From assembly GCF_051860505.1 (NCBI RefSeq), contig NZ_JBHYDX010000009.1, forward strand, positions 103,493-167,492: a stretch of DNA of 64,000 nt, given 5' to 3'. The stretch is from Pannonibacter sp051860505 (GTDB lineage: Bacteria > Pseudomonadota > Alphaproteobacteria > Rhizobiales > Stappiaceae). Both the position numbers and the translations under genes were made by a program. Under the pieces are notes generated by a model. That model made no database searches and had not been told where the DNA came from. It was given only the letters and a program-made list of their open reading frames with translations. Positions 53,612 through 61,492 of the stretch are shown piece by piece (the stretch's first letter is position 1; the number at the start of each line of letters is the position of its first letter).

Positions 53612-54455
53612 CGGACGTTCCCTGATCAAACGGCGGGCCGGAGCGCGGCTGTGGCTTGCCGGACTTTGGCTGGGCGGACTGTTCACTGCCGCCCTCGCCG
53701 CACCCCTGATCGCGCCGCAAGACCCGCTGGCGCAGGACCTGTTCCTCGGCCGGATGCCGCCCTTCTGGATGGCTGGCACGGAACCGGGCTATTATCTCGG
53801 GACGGACAGCCTTGGCCGCGATGTGCTCTCACGCATTCTGTACGGTGCCCGCATCGCCTTCCTCGTCGCGATCATCGCCGGCAGCCTGACCTGTCTGATC
53901 GGCGCTGGCCTTGGCCTTGCCGCAGGTTTCCTGCGCGGCTGGGTCGACCTTGCCGTATCGCGTCTGATCGACATCTGGATGGCGTTTCCGCCGGTGCTGT
54001 TCGCGATCCTCCTGATCGCCGTAATGGGACCGGGGCTGTTCTCAATCATCCTCGCCATTGTCGTCATCGACTGGACGCGCTTTGCCCGGGTCGTCCGGGC
54101 CGAGGCGATGGCCCAAGGGGCGATGGACTATGTCGCCTCGGCGGAAGTTGCCGGTCGCAGCCGGTTGTCGACGATGATCGTCGAGATCCTGCCCAACGTG
54201 CTGCCGACCATCGTCGTGCTGCTGACGCTGGAAATGGGCATTGCCGTGATCGTCGAGGCGATCCTCTCCTTCGTCAACTTGTCGATCTCCACGGATGATC
54301 CGACCTGGGGCGGCATGATCGCCGAAGGGCGCACCTCGATCCATCAGGCCTGGTGGGTGATCGTGTTCCCGCTGATCACCCTGTTTCTCACCGTCCTGTC
54401 CTTCTCCCAGCTGGGCGAAGGCCTCAAGGACCGTTTCGATCCGGTGCTGCGATGA
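53604..54455 (+). CDS. dppC: Peptide-type ABC transporter permease (DppC family)
   Basis: A 283-residue permease with the DppC features LGTDSLGRDVLSRILYGARIAFLVAIIAG, the contact loop EAMAQGAMDYVASAEVAGRSRLSTMIVEILPNVLPTIVVL, and PTWGGMIAEGRTSIHQAWWVIVFP at the end. It overlaps dppD by four bases (ATGA). Confidence 0.93.
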   Translation: MLDGRSLIKRRAGARLWLAGLWLGGLFTAALAAPLIAPQDPLAQDLFLGRMPPFWMAGTEPGYYLGTDSLGRDVLSRILYGARIAFLVAIIAGSLTCLIGAGLGLAAGFLRGWVDLAVSRLIDIWMAFPPVLFAILLIAVMGPGLFSIILAIVVIDWTRFARVVRAEAMAQGAMDYVASAEVAGRSRLSTMIVEILPNVLPTIVVLLTLEMGIAVIVEAILSFVNLSISTDDPTWGGMIAEGRTSIHQAWWVIVFPLITLFLTVLSFSQLGEGLKDRFDPVLR

Positions 54456-55324
54456 GCTTTCTGACACTTGAGGGCCTCTCGGCGCGGCTGAAAGGCACGG
54501 ACCATCGGCTGCTGCGCAAGGTGTCCCTGTCCGTCGCGGCAGGAGAAGTGCGCGGTCTCGTGGGCGAGAGCGGTGCTGGCAAGTCGATGATCGGCAAGGC
54601 CATCCTCGGCATCCTGCCGCGCTCGGTCGAGATCGTGGCCGGCTCGATCGTGCTGGACGGGGTGGATCTTCAGTCCCTCGCCCCGCGCGAGCGCCGGCGG
54701 CGGATGGGGGCAAGCTGCGCCCTGATCCCGCAGGATCCGCTCACCGCGCTCAATCCATCGCGCCGCATCGCGCCGCAGATCACGGACCGGCTGGTGGACA
54801 TCCTCGGCTGGGACCGCAAGCGCGCCGAAGACCGGGCGCTGGAGCTCCTCTGCGAAGTCCATATCGCCGAGCCTGAACGGGTCCTGCGCTCCTATCCGCA
54901 TGAGCTTTCCGGCGGCATGCGCCAGCGCATCCTGATCGCCTCGGCCTTTGCCGCCGAACCGAAGCTGATCGTCGCCGACGAGCCGACAACGGCGCTGGAC
55001 GTGACCGTGCAGAAGCAGATCCTGAAGCTGATCGGCGAGATGCAGCGCCGGCATGGCACGGCGCTGCTGTTCGTCACCCATGACCTCGGCGTGGTGTCAA
55101 AGGTCTGCCAGACGCTCAGCGTGCTCTATGGCGGCATGGTGGTGGAGGACAGCGACGTGCGCTCCTTCTTTGCAGCGCCCGGTCACGCCTATTCGCGGGC
55201 CCTGCTGGCCGCAAGCCCGAAATACACCGACCCGGACGGCAGCCTGACCCCGGTGCCCGACGCCGTCATCGAGGCCGTTCGGCAGGAAGTCGCGGCCGCA
55301 GACAGGACATGGTCCCATGGCTGA
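54452..55324 (+). CDS. dppD: Peptide-type ABC transporter ATPase (DppD family)
   Basis: A 290-residue ATPase. Walker A is GESGAGKSMIGKAILG, signature HELSGGMRQRILIASAFA, Walker B LIVADEPTTALDVTVQ, and the H-loop LLFVTHDLGVVSKVC. The C-terminal oligopeptide-family extension (YSRALLAASPKYTDPDGSLTPVP) lacks the cysteine-rich [4Fe-4S] set present in some DppD. It overlaps dppF by eight bases. Confidence 0.93.
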   Translation: MSFLTLEGLSARLKGTDHRLLRKVSLSVAAGEVRGLVGESGAGKSMIGKAILGILPRSVEIVAGSIVLDGVDLQSLAPRERRRRMGASCALIPQDPLTALNPSRRIAPQITDRLVDILGWDRKRAEDRALELLCEVHIAEPERVLRSYPHELSGGMRQRILIASAFAAEPKLIVADEPTTALDVTVQKQILKLIGEMQRRHGTALLFVTHDLGVVSKVCQTLSVLYGGMVVEDSDVRSFFAAPGHAYSRALLAASPKYTDPDGSLTPVPDAVIEAVRQEVAAADRTWSHG

Positions 55325-56117
55325 TCTTTATGAACTGGCAGACGTGCGGCTTGCCTTGCCGGACATGACGCGCAAGCCCTTCCTGGGGGCCGCGCCCCGA
55401 ACCGAGATCCTGAAGGGTCTCAGCTTCTCCATCGGCCGGGGGGAGATCCTTGGCATCGTCGGCGGATCAGGATCGGGCAAGTCGACGCTCGGACGCTGTC
55501 TTGTGCGCCTGCTCGAGCCGACCGGCGGACAGATCCGGTTTGACGGCGTGGACATCACGCATCTGGATGCCAGCCAGCTCAGACCGTTGCGGCGACGCTT
55601 CCAGATGATCTTCCAGGATCCGATGTCATCGCTGAACCCGCGCCACAAGGTGGGGCAGCTGATCAGCGCGCCGCTGCGCCTGCATGGCGTCGACCAGCCG
55701 GATCGCGCCGCCGTCCTGGCTTTGGAGCAGGTCGGCCTGCCGCGCAGCTTTGCTGACCGTTATCCGCATGAACTGTCCGGAGGCCAGCGCCAGCGGGTCG
55801 GCATTGCCCGGGCGATTGCACTGAAACCGGAGTTCATTCTGGCCGACGAGATCGTATCGGGGCTGGATGTCTCCTCACAAGCGCAGGTGCTGACCCTTCT
55901 GAAGGATCTTGTCCGCGATCTCGGACTGACCCTCGCCTTCATCAGCCATGACCTGTCGGTGATCCGCAGGCTCTGCAGCCGGGTGCTGGTGCTCTACGAG
56001 GGCGAGATCGTCGAGAACGCAGCCACCGCTGACGTCTTCGCTGCCCCGAAGGCCGACTACACCCGTGCCCTGCTCGCCGCCATTCCCCTGCCCGACCCGG
56101 ATCAGGTCTGGGCTTGA
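55317..56117 (+). CDS. dppF: Peptide-type ABC transporter ATPase (DppF family)
   Basis: A 266-residue ATPase. Walker A is GGSGSGKSTLGRCLVRLLEPTGG, the Q-loop MIFQDPMSSLNPRHKV, signature HELSGGQRQRVGIARAIA, Walker B FILADEIVSGLDVSSQ (Ile-Val in place of Pro-Thr after the catalytic Glu) and H-loop FISHDLSVIRRLC. It is the last gene of the importer operon; a repeat element and a terminator follow. Confidence 0.93.
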   Translation: MADLYELADVRLALPDMTRKPFLGAAPRTEILKGLSFSIGRGEILGIVGGSGSGKSTLGRCLVRLLEPTGGQIRFDGVDITHLDASQLRPLRRRFQMIFQDPMSSLNPRHKVGQLISAPLRLHGVDQPDRAAVLALEQVGLPRSFADRYPHELSGGQRQRVGIARAIALKPEFILADEIVSGLDVSSQAQVLTLLKDLVRDLGLTLAFISHDLSVIRRLCSRVLVLYEGEIVENAATADVFAAPKADYTRALLAAIPLPDPDQVWA

Positions 56118-56176
56118 TGTGAGTGGGACGTCGCCCGGCCGGAAGCGGCATTTGCACTTTCGACAAGTCCATCGGC

Positions 56177-56356
56177 GTCACCCCGGGCGCAGCGAAGCGA
56201 AGACCCGGGGCCTACTCGTTCGCAGAGCGGAAGGAATATGGGCTGCGCTGCAACTCGCTTGACGATGGTCTTGCTTGGGCAAGGCGACGCGGTGCCCGCA
56301 TCAACGCTCTGCAAGCGAGTAGGCCCCGGCTCGGCGCTTCGCTTGGCCGGGGTGAC
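56177..56356. repeat. 180-bp REP-like inverted repeat between dppF and hemA
   Basis: The arms at 56177-56229 and 56305-56356 begin and end with GTCACCCCGG/CCGGGGTGAC, share GCGAAGCG and GGGGCCTACTCG, and are inverted copies with few mismatches; a 75-base spacer separates them. Such CCCCGGG...AGCGAAGCG palindromes are common intergenic repeats in alphaproteobacteria. The rest of the 332-base gap holds only the terminator at 56400-56426. Confidence 0.8.
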
Positions 56357-56399
56357 ACGGAACAAGTGTCAGTACACCCACACGATCTGCCACAATCAA

Positions 56400-56426
56400 A
56401 AAACGCCGCCCTTCGGGCAGCGTTTT
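56400..56426. terminator. Terminator between dppF and hemA
   Basis: AAAACGC and GCGTTTT enclose an inner GCCC-TTCG-GGC stem. T-runs lie on both sides (TTTT on plus, TTTTTT on minus), so it can serve both convergent operons; it is strongest for hemA. Confidence 0.85.
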
Positions 56427-56449
56427 CATTTCACAACACATGATCAGGA

Positions 56450-57667
56450 TCAGGCGACAGCGCGGGCCAGGGCGCAGCGGGACCACAGGTCGTTCAGCGC
56501 ACCGACGAGATGATCGATGTCCGCATCGCTGTGGAACGGGGTCGGCGTGATGCGCAGGCGCTCCATGCCCTTGGGCACGGTCGGATAGTTGATCGGCTGG
56601 ACATAGATGCCGTAGTTGTCGAGCAGGATGTCCGAGATCCACTTGCACTTGGCGGCGTTGCCCACCATCACCGGGACGATGTGGCTGGGATTGTCCATGT
56701 GCGGGATGCCGCGGCGATCCAGCAGGCTGCGGACCCGGGCGACGCGCTGCTGATGCTGCTGGCGTTCGACCGAGCTGGCCTTGAGGTGACGGATCGCAGC
56801 CGTGGCACCGGCGGCAAGTGCCGGAGGCAGCGCGGTTGTGAAGATGAAGCCGGAGGCGAAGGAGCGAACGAAGTCGCACAGGTCCTTCGAGCCGGTGATG
56901 TAACCGCCCATGACACCGAAGGCCTTGCCAAGCGTGCCTTCGATGACATCGAGGCGGTGCATCAGGCCTTCGCGCTCGGCAATACCGCCGCCGCGCGGAC
57001 CATAGAGGCCGACCGCATGAACTTCATCGAGATAGGTCAGTGCGCCGTGCTTCTCGGCCACGTCGCAGATCTCGGCGATGGGGGCAATGTCGCCATCCAT
57101 GGAATAGACGCTCTCGAAAGCCACCAGCTTCGGGCGTGACGGATCATCGGCCGACAGGAGACGGTCGAGATGCTCGGGGCTGTTGTGCTTGAACACGCGC
57201 TTGTCGGCGCGGCTGTGGCGGATGCCCTCGATCATCGAGGCATGGTTGAGCGCGTCCGAGTAAACGATGCAGCCTGGGATCTGGGCGGCAAGCGTGCCAA
57301 GGGCGGCCCAATTGGACACATAGCCCGAGGTGAAGATCAGGGCGGCGTCCTTGCCATGCAGGTCGGCAAGCTCGGTCTCGAGCGCGACATGCGAATGGTT
57401 GGTGCCGGAAATATTGCGGGTGCCACCGGCGCCGGCGCCACAACGGTCAATGGCGTCCTTCATGGCCGCGACCACATCCGGGTGCTGGCCCATGCCGAGA
57501 TAATCGTTCGAGCACCAGACCGTCACATCATGCGACGAGCCATCCGCACGGTAGCGAGTCGCACGCGGGAAATTGCCGGAGTGGCGTTCAAGATCAGCGA
57601 ACACCCGGTAGTTCCCGGCCTCCCGCAAGCCATCCAGCGCCTGCGCGAAGAAGCTGTCGAAGTTCAT
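56450..57667 (-). CDS. hemA: 5-aminolevulinate synthase
   Basis: ALAS (405 residues) condenses glycine with succinyl-CoA, the C4 route to haem and, through uroporphyrinogen, to cobalamin. Marks: VWCSNDYLGMGQHPDVVAAM, GAGAGGTRNISGTNHSH, YLDEVHAVGLYGPRGGGIAEREG and the PLP lysine K248 in GTLGKAFGVMGGYI. ATG 57667 has GAGGG nine bases upstream; a GTG at 57685 is the less likely alternative. It is a single gene, with an FNR-type box upstream, as for hemA of Rhodobacter. Confidence 0.97.
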   Translation of the reverse strand: MNFDSFFAQALDGLREAGNYRVFADLERHSGNFPRATRYRADGSSHDVTVWCSNDYLGMGQHPDVVAAMKDAIDRCGAGAGGTRNISGTNHSHVALETELADLHGKDAALIFTSGYVSNWAALGTLAAQIPGCIVYSDALNHASMIEGIRHSRADKRVFKHNSPEHLDRLLSADDPSRPKLVAFESVYSMDGDIAPIAEICDVAEKHGALTYLDEVHAVGLYGPRGGGIAEREGLMHRLDVIEGTLGKAFGVMGGYITGSKDLCDFVRSFASGFIFTTALPPALAAGATAAIRHLKASSVERQQHQQRVARVRSLLDRRGIPHMDNPSHIVPVMVGNAAKCKWISDILLDNYGIYVQPINYPTVPKGMERLRITPTPFHSDADIDHLVGALNDLWSRCALARAVA

Positions 57668-57744
57668 GCCCTCATTCCCTCTCACTCACGGCTGCAATCA
57701 CCGCCCTCATCCGCCCACTTAAGGGGCCCTGCCCTGGCACGGCC

Positions 57745-57758
57745 ATGATCTCGATCAA
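57745..57758 (-). promoter_or_regulatory. FNR/FnrL-type box upstream of hemA
   Basis: Read on the minus strand: TTGAT-CGAG-ATCAT, which matches TTGAT-N4-ATCAA in nine of ten positions. It is centred about 84 bases before the hemA start codon. FnrL control of hemA is known in Rhodobacter; here it is a prediction. Confidence 0.6.
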
Positions 57759-58434
57759 ATGACCCGATCCTCATGGAACCGCCGTACCCAGCCTGTCGAG
57801 GCTGCGATCTGCGCCATCGGGCTGCGAGAGCCCCGTCGCGATGATCGATACCGTATGCGTCCGACACAACACATAGTGTAAAACGCCGCAGGCTGTCATT
57901 ATTCTAATTTCGGGTTTCCGAATTCTTTCTGGTGGCGCAGAAACCCGCTTCGGTCCGAGCCAAGCCCCCCGACCAAGTGCAATTCCGGACATTTTAGGTC
58001 GTGGCGCCCAAGAAACTTGCCATTTTCATCGCTGAAGCGGAACCAAACCCGCCGCAACGCGTTAATCATTTGGCAAGACGCCCGCAAGTCCGGGATCACG
58101 AAAGTATGAATGCAGGAAAGCGCCCCTGTCATTTTATCGAATCCCCAGCGGAAGTCCCTGATTTGCTTTGTTGGTTCTTGCAGAGCCACAAATCACCAAC
58201 AATAAAAATGGTTAAAACTTTAATGTTCACACCGCCAAAATGTGATCTGCACTACAGGTTTCTTAGGAACTGTGGTGTAATGATGGTTCTCGCCAGGCGG
58301 CACGGAGGCAACAGGTCGGATACCAGCCCGGGACCATAACCCGGACAACCGACCCACGCGCTGGAGTTCCAGCGCAAGCAGACTTCCCGACGCCTGGTGA
58401 CCCGGACGTGAATGTCATGCCGTGGGAGGCACAA
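57759..58434. other. Long gene-free stretch between hemA and the secreted-protein gene
   Basis: About 680 bases without a convincing gene. Open frames at 57899-58189 (minus, 96 codons) and 58001-58339 (plus, 112 codons) overlap, look unlike any family I know and have weak ribosome sites. The part at 58180-58260 is AT-rich (AATAAAAATGGTTAAAACTTTAATG) and probably carries the promoter for the gene at 58435. Confidence 0.4.
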
Positions 58435-59022
58435 ATGACTGGTCCCTTTCGAATCGCCGCTCTGGCGGCAACCGCATCGCTTTTCCTGTTCGCAGGCGCG
58501 GCCCATGCCGGACTTGCGGAAGAACGCCACATGCTGCCGGACGACAATCTGGCCGTGACCGTCGCCAGCGCCACGGCAACGGTCACAGAGGGTGAAGACC
58601 TGTCGATCTGGGTCGGCGAAGTCGAACTCCAGGGCCGCTCGGCCATCTGGGTCGAACTCATCGATGCCGAAGGCGAAGTCATCTACAACGCCGAGATCGG
58701 ACAGAACGAGACCCATCTGCTGCCGGACGGACGGGCCATCATGGTCACCGCGCTGAACACCGAGACGACCGTCGCCAAGCAGGATGACTCGCGCGTTCCC
58801 AGCGAAACCTCGATCCTCGTCACGCGGCGGATTGTCGACGACAAGGGCGACAGGACAGCTGTGGAGTTCATCGAGGAAACGCCACGCGACACGCAGCCAA
58901 AGCTGATCGAGGTCGCCCATGTGGGCGAGGCGATCTGGGCGGCCGTCGTGGCATTGTTCACCGGAGCTGTGGACACGGTGCGTGTCGCCTGGTCCTGGCT
59001 GGTCGAGACCCTGCACGCCTGA
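58435..59022 (+). CDS. Predicted secreted protein of unknown function
   Basis: A 195-residue protein I do not recognise. The first 27 residues (MTGPFRIAALAATASLFLFA, cut near AHAGLAEE) form a clear Sec signal peptide. The body is acidic and probably beta-rich (AVTVASATATVTEGEDLSIWVGEVELQG, AIWVELIDAEGEVIYNAEIG). The last 30 residues form an amphipathic or hydrophobic helix (AIWAAVVALFTGAVDTVRVAWSWLVETL), possibly a membrane anchor. GGGAGG lies six bases before the ATG at 58435. The next operon starts 229 bases later under its own promoter. Confidence 0.75.
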   Translation: MTGPFRIAALAATASLFLFAGAAHAGLAEERHMLPDDNLAVTVASATATVTEGEDLSIWVGEVELQGRSAIWVELIDAEGEVIYNAEIGQNETHLLPDGRAIMVTALNTETTVAKQDDSRVPSETSILVTRRIVDDKGDRTAVEFIEETPRDTQPKLIEVAHVGEAIWAAVVALFTGAVDTVRVAWSWLVETLHA

Positions 59023-59150
59023 TCGCGCGCCACCTGCCCCTTCCACGTTGCCCGTTCGCGGCCGCGGCCTTCTCGCTGCGGCCCTTTTGCTGTCCGCCAG
59101 CCTGTGCCGAACGGCTTTCAGGCGCGGTGCGACAAAAAGCTCACCCTGCC

Positions 59151-59180
59151 TGATCCGCGCCCGCCGATGTCGCGTAAGAT
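59151..59180 (+). promoter_or_regulatory. RpoE/ChrR-type (ECF11) sigma factor promoter
   Basis: TGATCC (59151-59156), an 18-base spacer and TAAGAT (59175-59180) match the TGATCC-N18-TAAGA promoter recognised by the singlet-oxygen sigma factor of Rhodobacter. The start is expected near 59187, about 64 bases before the ATG at 59251. The genes downstream are known members of that regulon, which makes the match much stronger. Confidence 0.8.
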
Positions 59181-59250
59181 CCACAAATGCAAGGATATTC
59201 GGCGACGTTCAGCAGGCCGGACCTATCCGACCTGCTCAGAAGGACCATAC

Positions 59251-60576
59251 ATGCGCATTGCGATCATCGGTTCCGGCATTTCCGGCAACAGTGCCGCCTA
59301 CGCCCTTTGCGATCAGCACGACGTGGTCCTTTACGAAAAGCGCCTGCGCCCCGGCGGCCACAGCGCCACCGTCGACATCGACTATGACGGCGTAGAAATG
59401 GCGGTCGACACCGGCTTCATTGTCTACAATGAACTGAACTATCCCAACCTGACCGCCCTTTTCGCCCATCTGGGTGTTGCGACCGAGGCGAGCGACATGA
59501 GCTTTGCCCTGTCGGTCGACGGCGGAGCAAGGGAATGGGCTGGAACCAACCTCGACACGGTGTTTGCGCAGCGCTCCAACCTGGTCTCGCCGCGCTTCCT
59601 GTGGATGCTGCGCGAAATCCTGCGCTTCAACCGCATCTGCCCCAAGGACCGGGCAGCGGGGCTGGTGAAGGGGCTGTCGCTGGGCGACTACATGGCGCTG
59701 CGCAAGTTCTCCCGCGCCTTCATCGACGACTATCTGGTGCCGATGGGCGCTGCGATCTGGTCGACACCGCCGAGCCAGATGCTGGCTTTCCCGGCGGAGT
59801 CCTTCATCTCCTTCTTCGAAAATCATCGCCTGATCAACTTTGACCGGCCGATCTGGCGCACCGTCTCGGGCGGCAGCCGGAATTACGTGCACCGCCTGAT
59901 CGATCCGCTGAAGGGCAATGTCCGGCTCGGAACGCCGGTGGCCGGAGTGCGCCGCGAGGGCGGCAAGGTGCATGTGCGCGATGTCTCGGGCCATACGGAT
60001 GTGTTCGACCAGGTGATCCTGGCCAGCCATACCGACCAGACGCTGGCCATGCTGGAAGACCCGAGTGACGACGAACGCCGGATCCTCGGCGCGATCCGTT
60101 ATCGCCCCAATGCAGTCTACCTGCACCGGGACCTCGCCCTCATGCCGAAGCGCAAGCGGGTGTGGTCATCGTGGAACTACATGGCGCGCACCGATGCCGA
60201 GGCTGGCACCGATGTCAGCGTCAGCTACTGGATGAACCTGCTGCAGAACCTTGACAGGTCCCGGCCGCTGTTCGTCAGCCTCAATCCGCCCGAGGCGCCG
60301 CGCGAAGAGCTGACCTTTGCCCGCTTCACCTATGATCATCCGCAATTCGATGCCGCCGCACTGGCCGCACAGAAGGAATTGCCGCGCATCCAGGGCGTGA
60401 ACCAGCTGTGGTACTGCGGGGCCTGGGCGGGCCATGGCTTTCATGAGGACGGTCTCGTCTCCGGCCTCAAGGTGGCCCGAGCCCTCGGCGCGGTCTTGCC
60501 TTGGGACACGGTTGCGGGCACGCTCGATCCGTTGCGGGATGGCAGACCGGCTTCGGTGGCCGAAGCCGCACAGTAA
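59251..60576 (+). CDS. FAD-dependent oxidoreductase, UfaD-like fatty-acid desaturase candidate
   Basis: A 441-residue flavoprotein with FAD motif MRIAIIGSGISGNSAAYALC, then YEKRLRPGGHSATVDIDYDG and AVDTGFIVYNELNYPNLTALFAHLGV, which is the signature of the group found next to DUF1365 and cyclopropane synthases. The C-terminus has LWYCGAWAGHGFHEDGLVSGLKVA. ATG 59251 has AGAAGG six bases upstream. In Rhodobacter the member next to the lipid methylase, UfaD, makes a diene from methylated fatty acyl chains on the way to furan fatty acids. The same role is an inference here. Confidence 0.88.
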   Translation: MRIAIIGSGISGNSAAYALCDQHDVVLYEKRLRPGGHSATVDIDYDGVEMAVDTGFIVYNELNYPNLTALFAHLGVATEASDMSFALSVDGGAREWAGTNLDTVFAQRSNLVSPRFLWMLREILRFNRICPKDRAAGLVKGLSLGDYMALRKFSRAFIDDYLVPMGAAIWSTPPSQMLAFPAESFISFFENHRLINFDRPIWRTVSGGSRNYVHRLIDPLKGNVRLGTPVAGVRREGGKVHVRDVSGHTDVFDQVILASHTDQTLAMLEDPSDDERRILGAIRYRPNAVYLHRDLALMPKRKRVWSSWNYMARTDAEAGTDVSVSYWMNLLQNLDRSRPLFVSLNPPEAPREELTFARFTYDHPQFDAAALAAQKELPRIQGVNQLWYCGAWAGHGFHEDGLVSGLKVARALGAVLPWDTVAGTLDPLRDGRPASVAEAAQ

Positions 60577-60590
60577 GGCGGCCCTGTGCC

Positions 60591-61481
60591 ATGGCAGACA
60601 CGTCTCATCATCAGCGGGCAGGAAACGGCCCGCCGCCGCATGCTCCGGTGACGCTTTACACCGGGCAGGTGATGCACGCGCGCATGAAACCGGTGCCGCA
60701 CCGGTTCACCTACGCCGTGTTTTCAATGCTGATCGACCTCGACCAGTTGGACGCGGCCAACGCAACATCTGCGCTGTTCTCTGTCGGACGGTTCAACCTT
60801 CTGTCGTTCCACCAGCGCGACCATGGCCCGCGCGACGGCAGTTCGCTGCGGGCCCATGTCGACCGGCTGCTGATGGAGGCGGGACAGGGGCGACCGGCGC
60901 GGGTGCTGCTGCTCGCCTATCCGCGCCTCCTTGGCTACGTGTTCAACCCGCTCGCGGTCTACTATGCCTATGATGCCGCAGGGACGCTGAGCGGCGTCAT
61001 CTACGAAGTGCGCAACACTTTCGGGGACCTGCATACCTATGTTGCGCCAGTGACCGACGGGCAATTGAGTGCAGCGGGCCTGCGCCAGGACCAGGTGAAG
61101 GCCTTCTATGTCTCGCCGTTCCTGGACATGCAGCAGCATTATCATTTCCGCCTACTGCCGCCAGGCCAGTCGGTCCGCATCCGCATCCTGGAGACCGATC
61201 CGGAAGGCCCGATCCTGTCGGCGACCTTCACCGGCAAGGGCGAGCCGGCGACCAGCGCCGCGATCGCAAAGGCCTGCCTCCGGTTCCCGCTGATGACCCT
61301 GAAGGTCATCGCCGGCATTCACTATGAGGCCCTGAAGCTGTGGCTGAAGGGCATCCGCTTCCATTCCCGCCCGCGGACACCGGACACCGGCCCTGCCAGT
61401 TCAGCCAGTCCGGCCAACCCGGTCGTTCCAGACAGAAAACCCATGCCAAGCCCCCGCCCTGAACCTTACGGGCATGCCTGA
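60591..61481 (+). CDS. DUF1365-family protein
   Basis: A 296-residue protein of a family nearly always found between the FAD enzyme and the cyclopropane synthase homologue. Marks: YTGQVMHARMKPVPHRFTYAVFSMLIDLDQL, LLAYPRLLGYVFNPLAVYYAYD, YEVRNTFGDLHTYV and VKAFYVSPFLDMQQHYHFRL. The biochemical role is not established. ATG 60591 with AAGGCGG upstream is preferred to longer readings. The last 40 residues are low-complexity (PDTGPASSASPANPV). Its stop codon overlaps an ATG of the next gene. Confidence 0.88.
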   Translation: MADTSHHQRAGNGPPPHAPVTLYTGQVMHARMKPVPHRFTYAVFSMLIDLDQLDAANATSALFSVGRFNLLSFHQRDHGPRDGSSLRAHVDRLLMEAGQGRPARVLLLAYPRLLGYVFNPLAVYYAYDAAGTLSGVIYEVRNTFGDLHTYVAPVTDGQLSAAGLRQDQVKAFYVSPFLDMQQHYHFRLLPPGQSVRIRILETDPEGPILSATFTGKGEPATSAAIAKACLRFPLMTLKVIAGIHYEALKLWLKGIRFHSRPRTPDTGPASSASPANPVVPDRKPMPSPRPEPYGHA

Positions 61482-61492
61482 TGGAGGTTCCA

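Noticed and set aside
57899..58339. Two overlapping opposite-strand small frames upstream of the secreted-protein gene
   Set aside because: No recognisable domain, weak starts, and mutual overlap. At most one could be real and neither can be supported.
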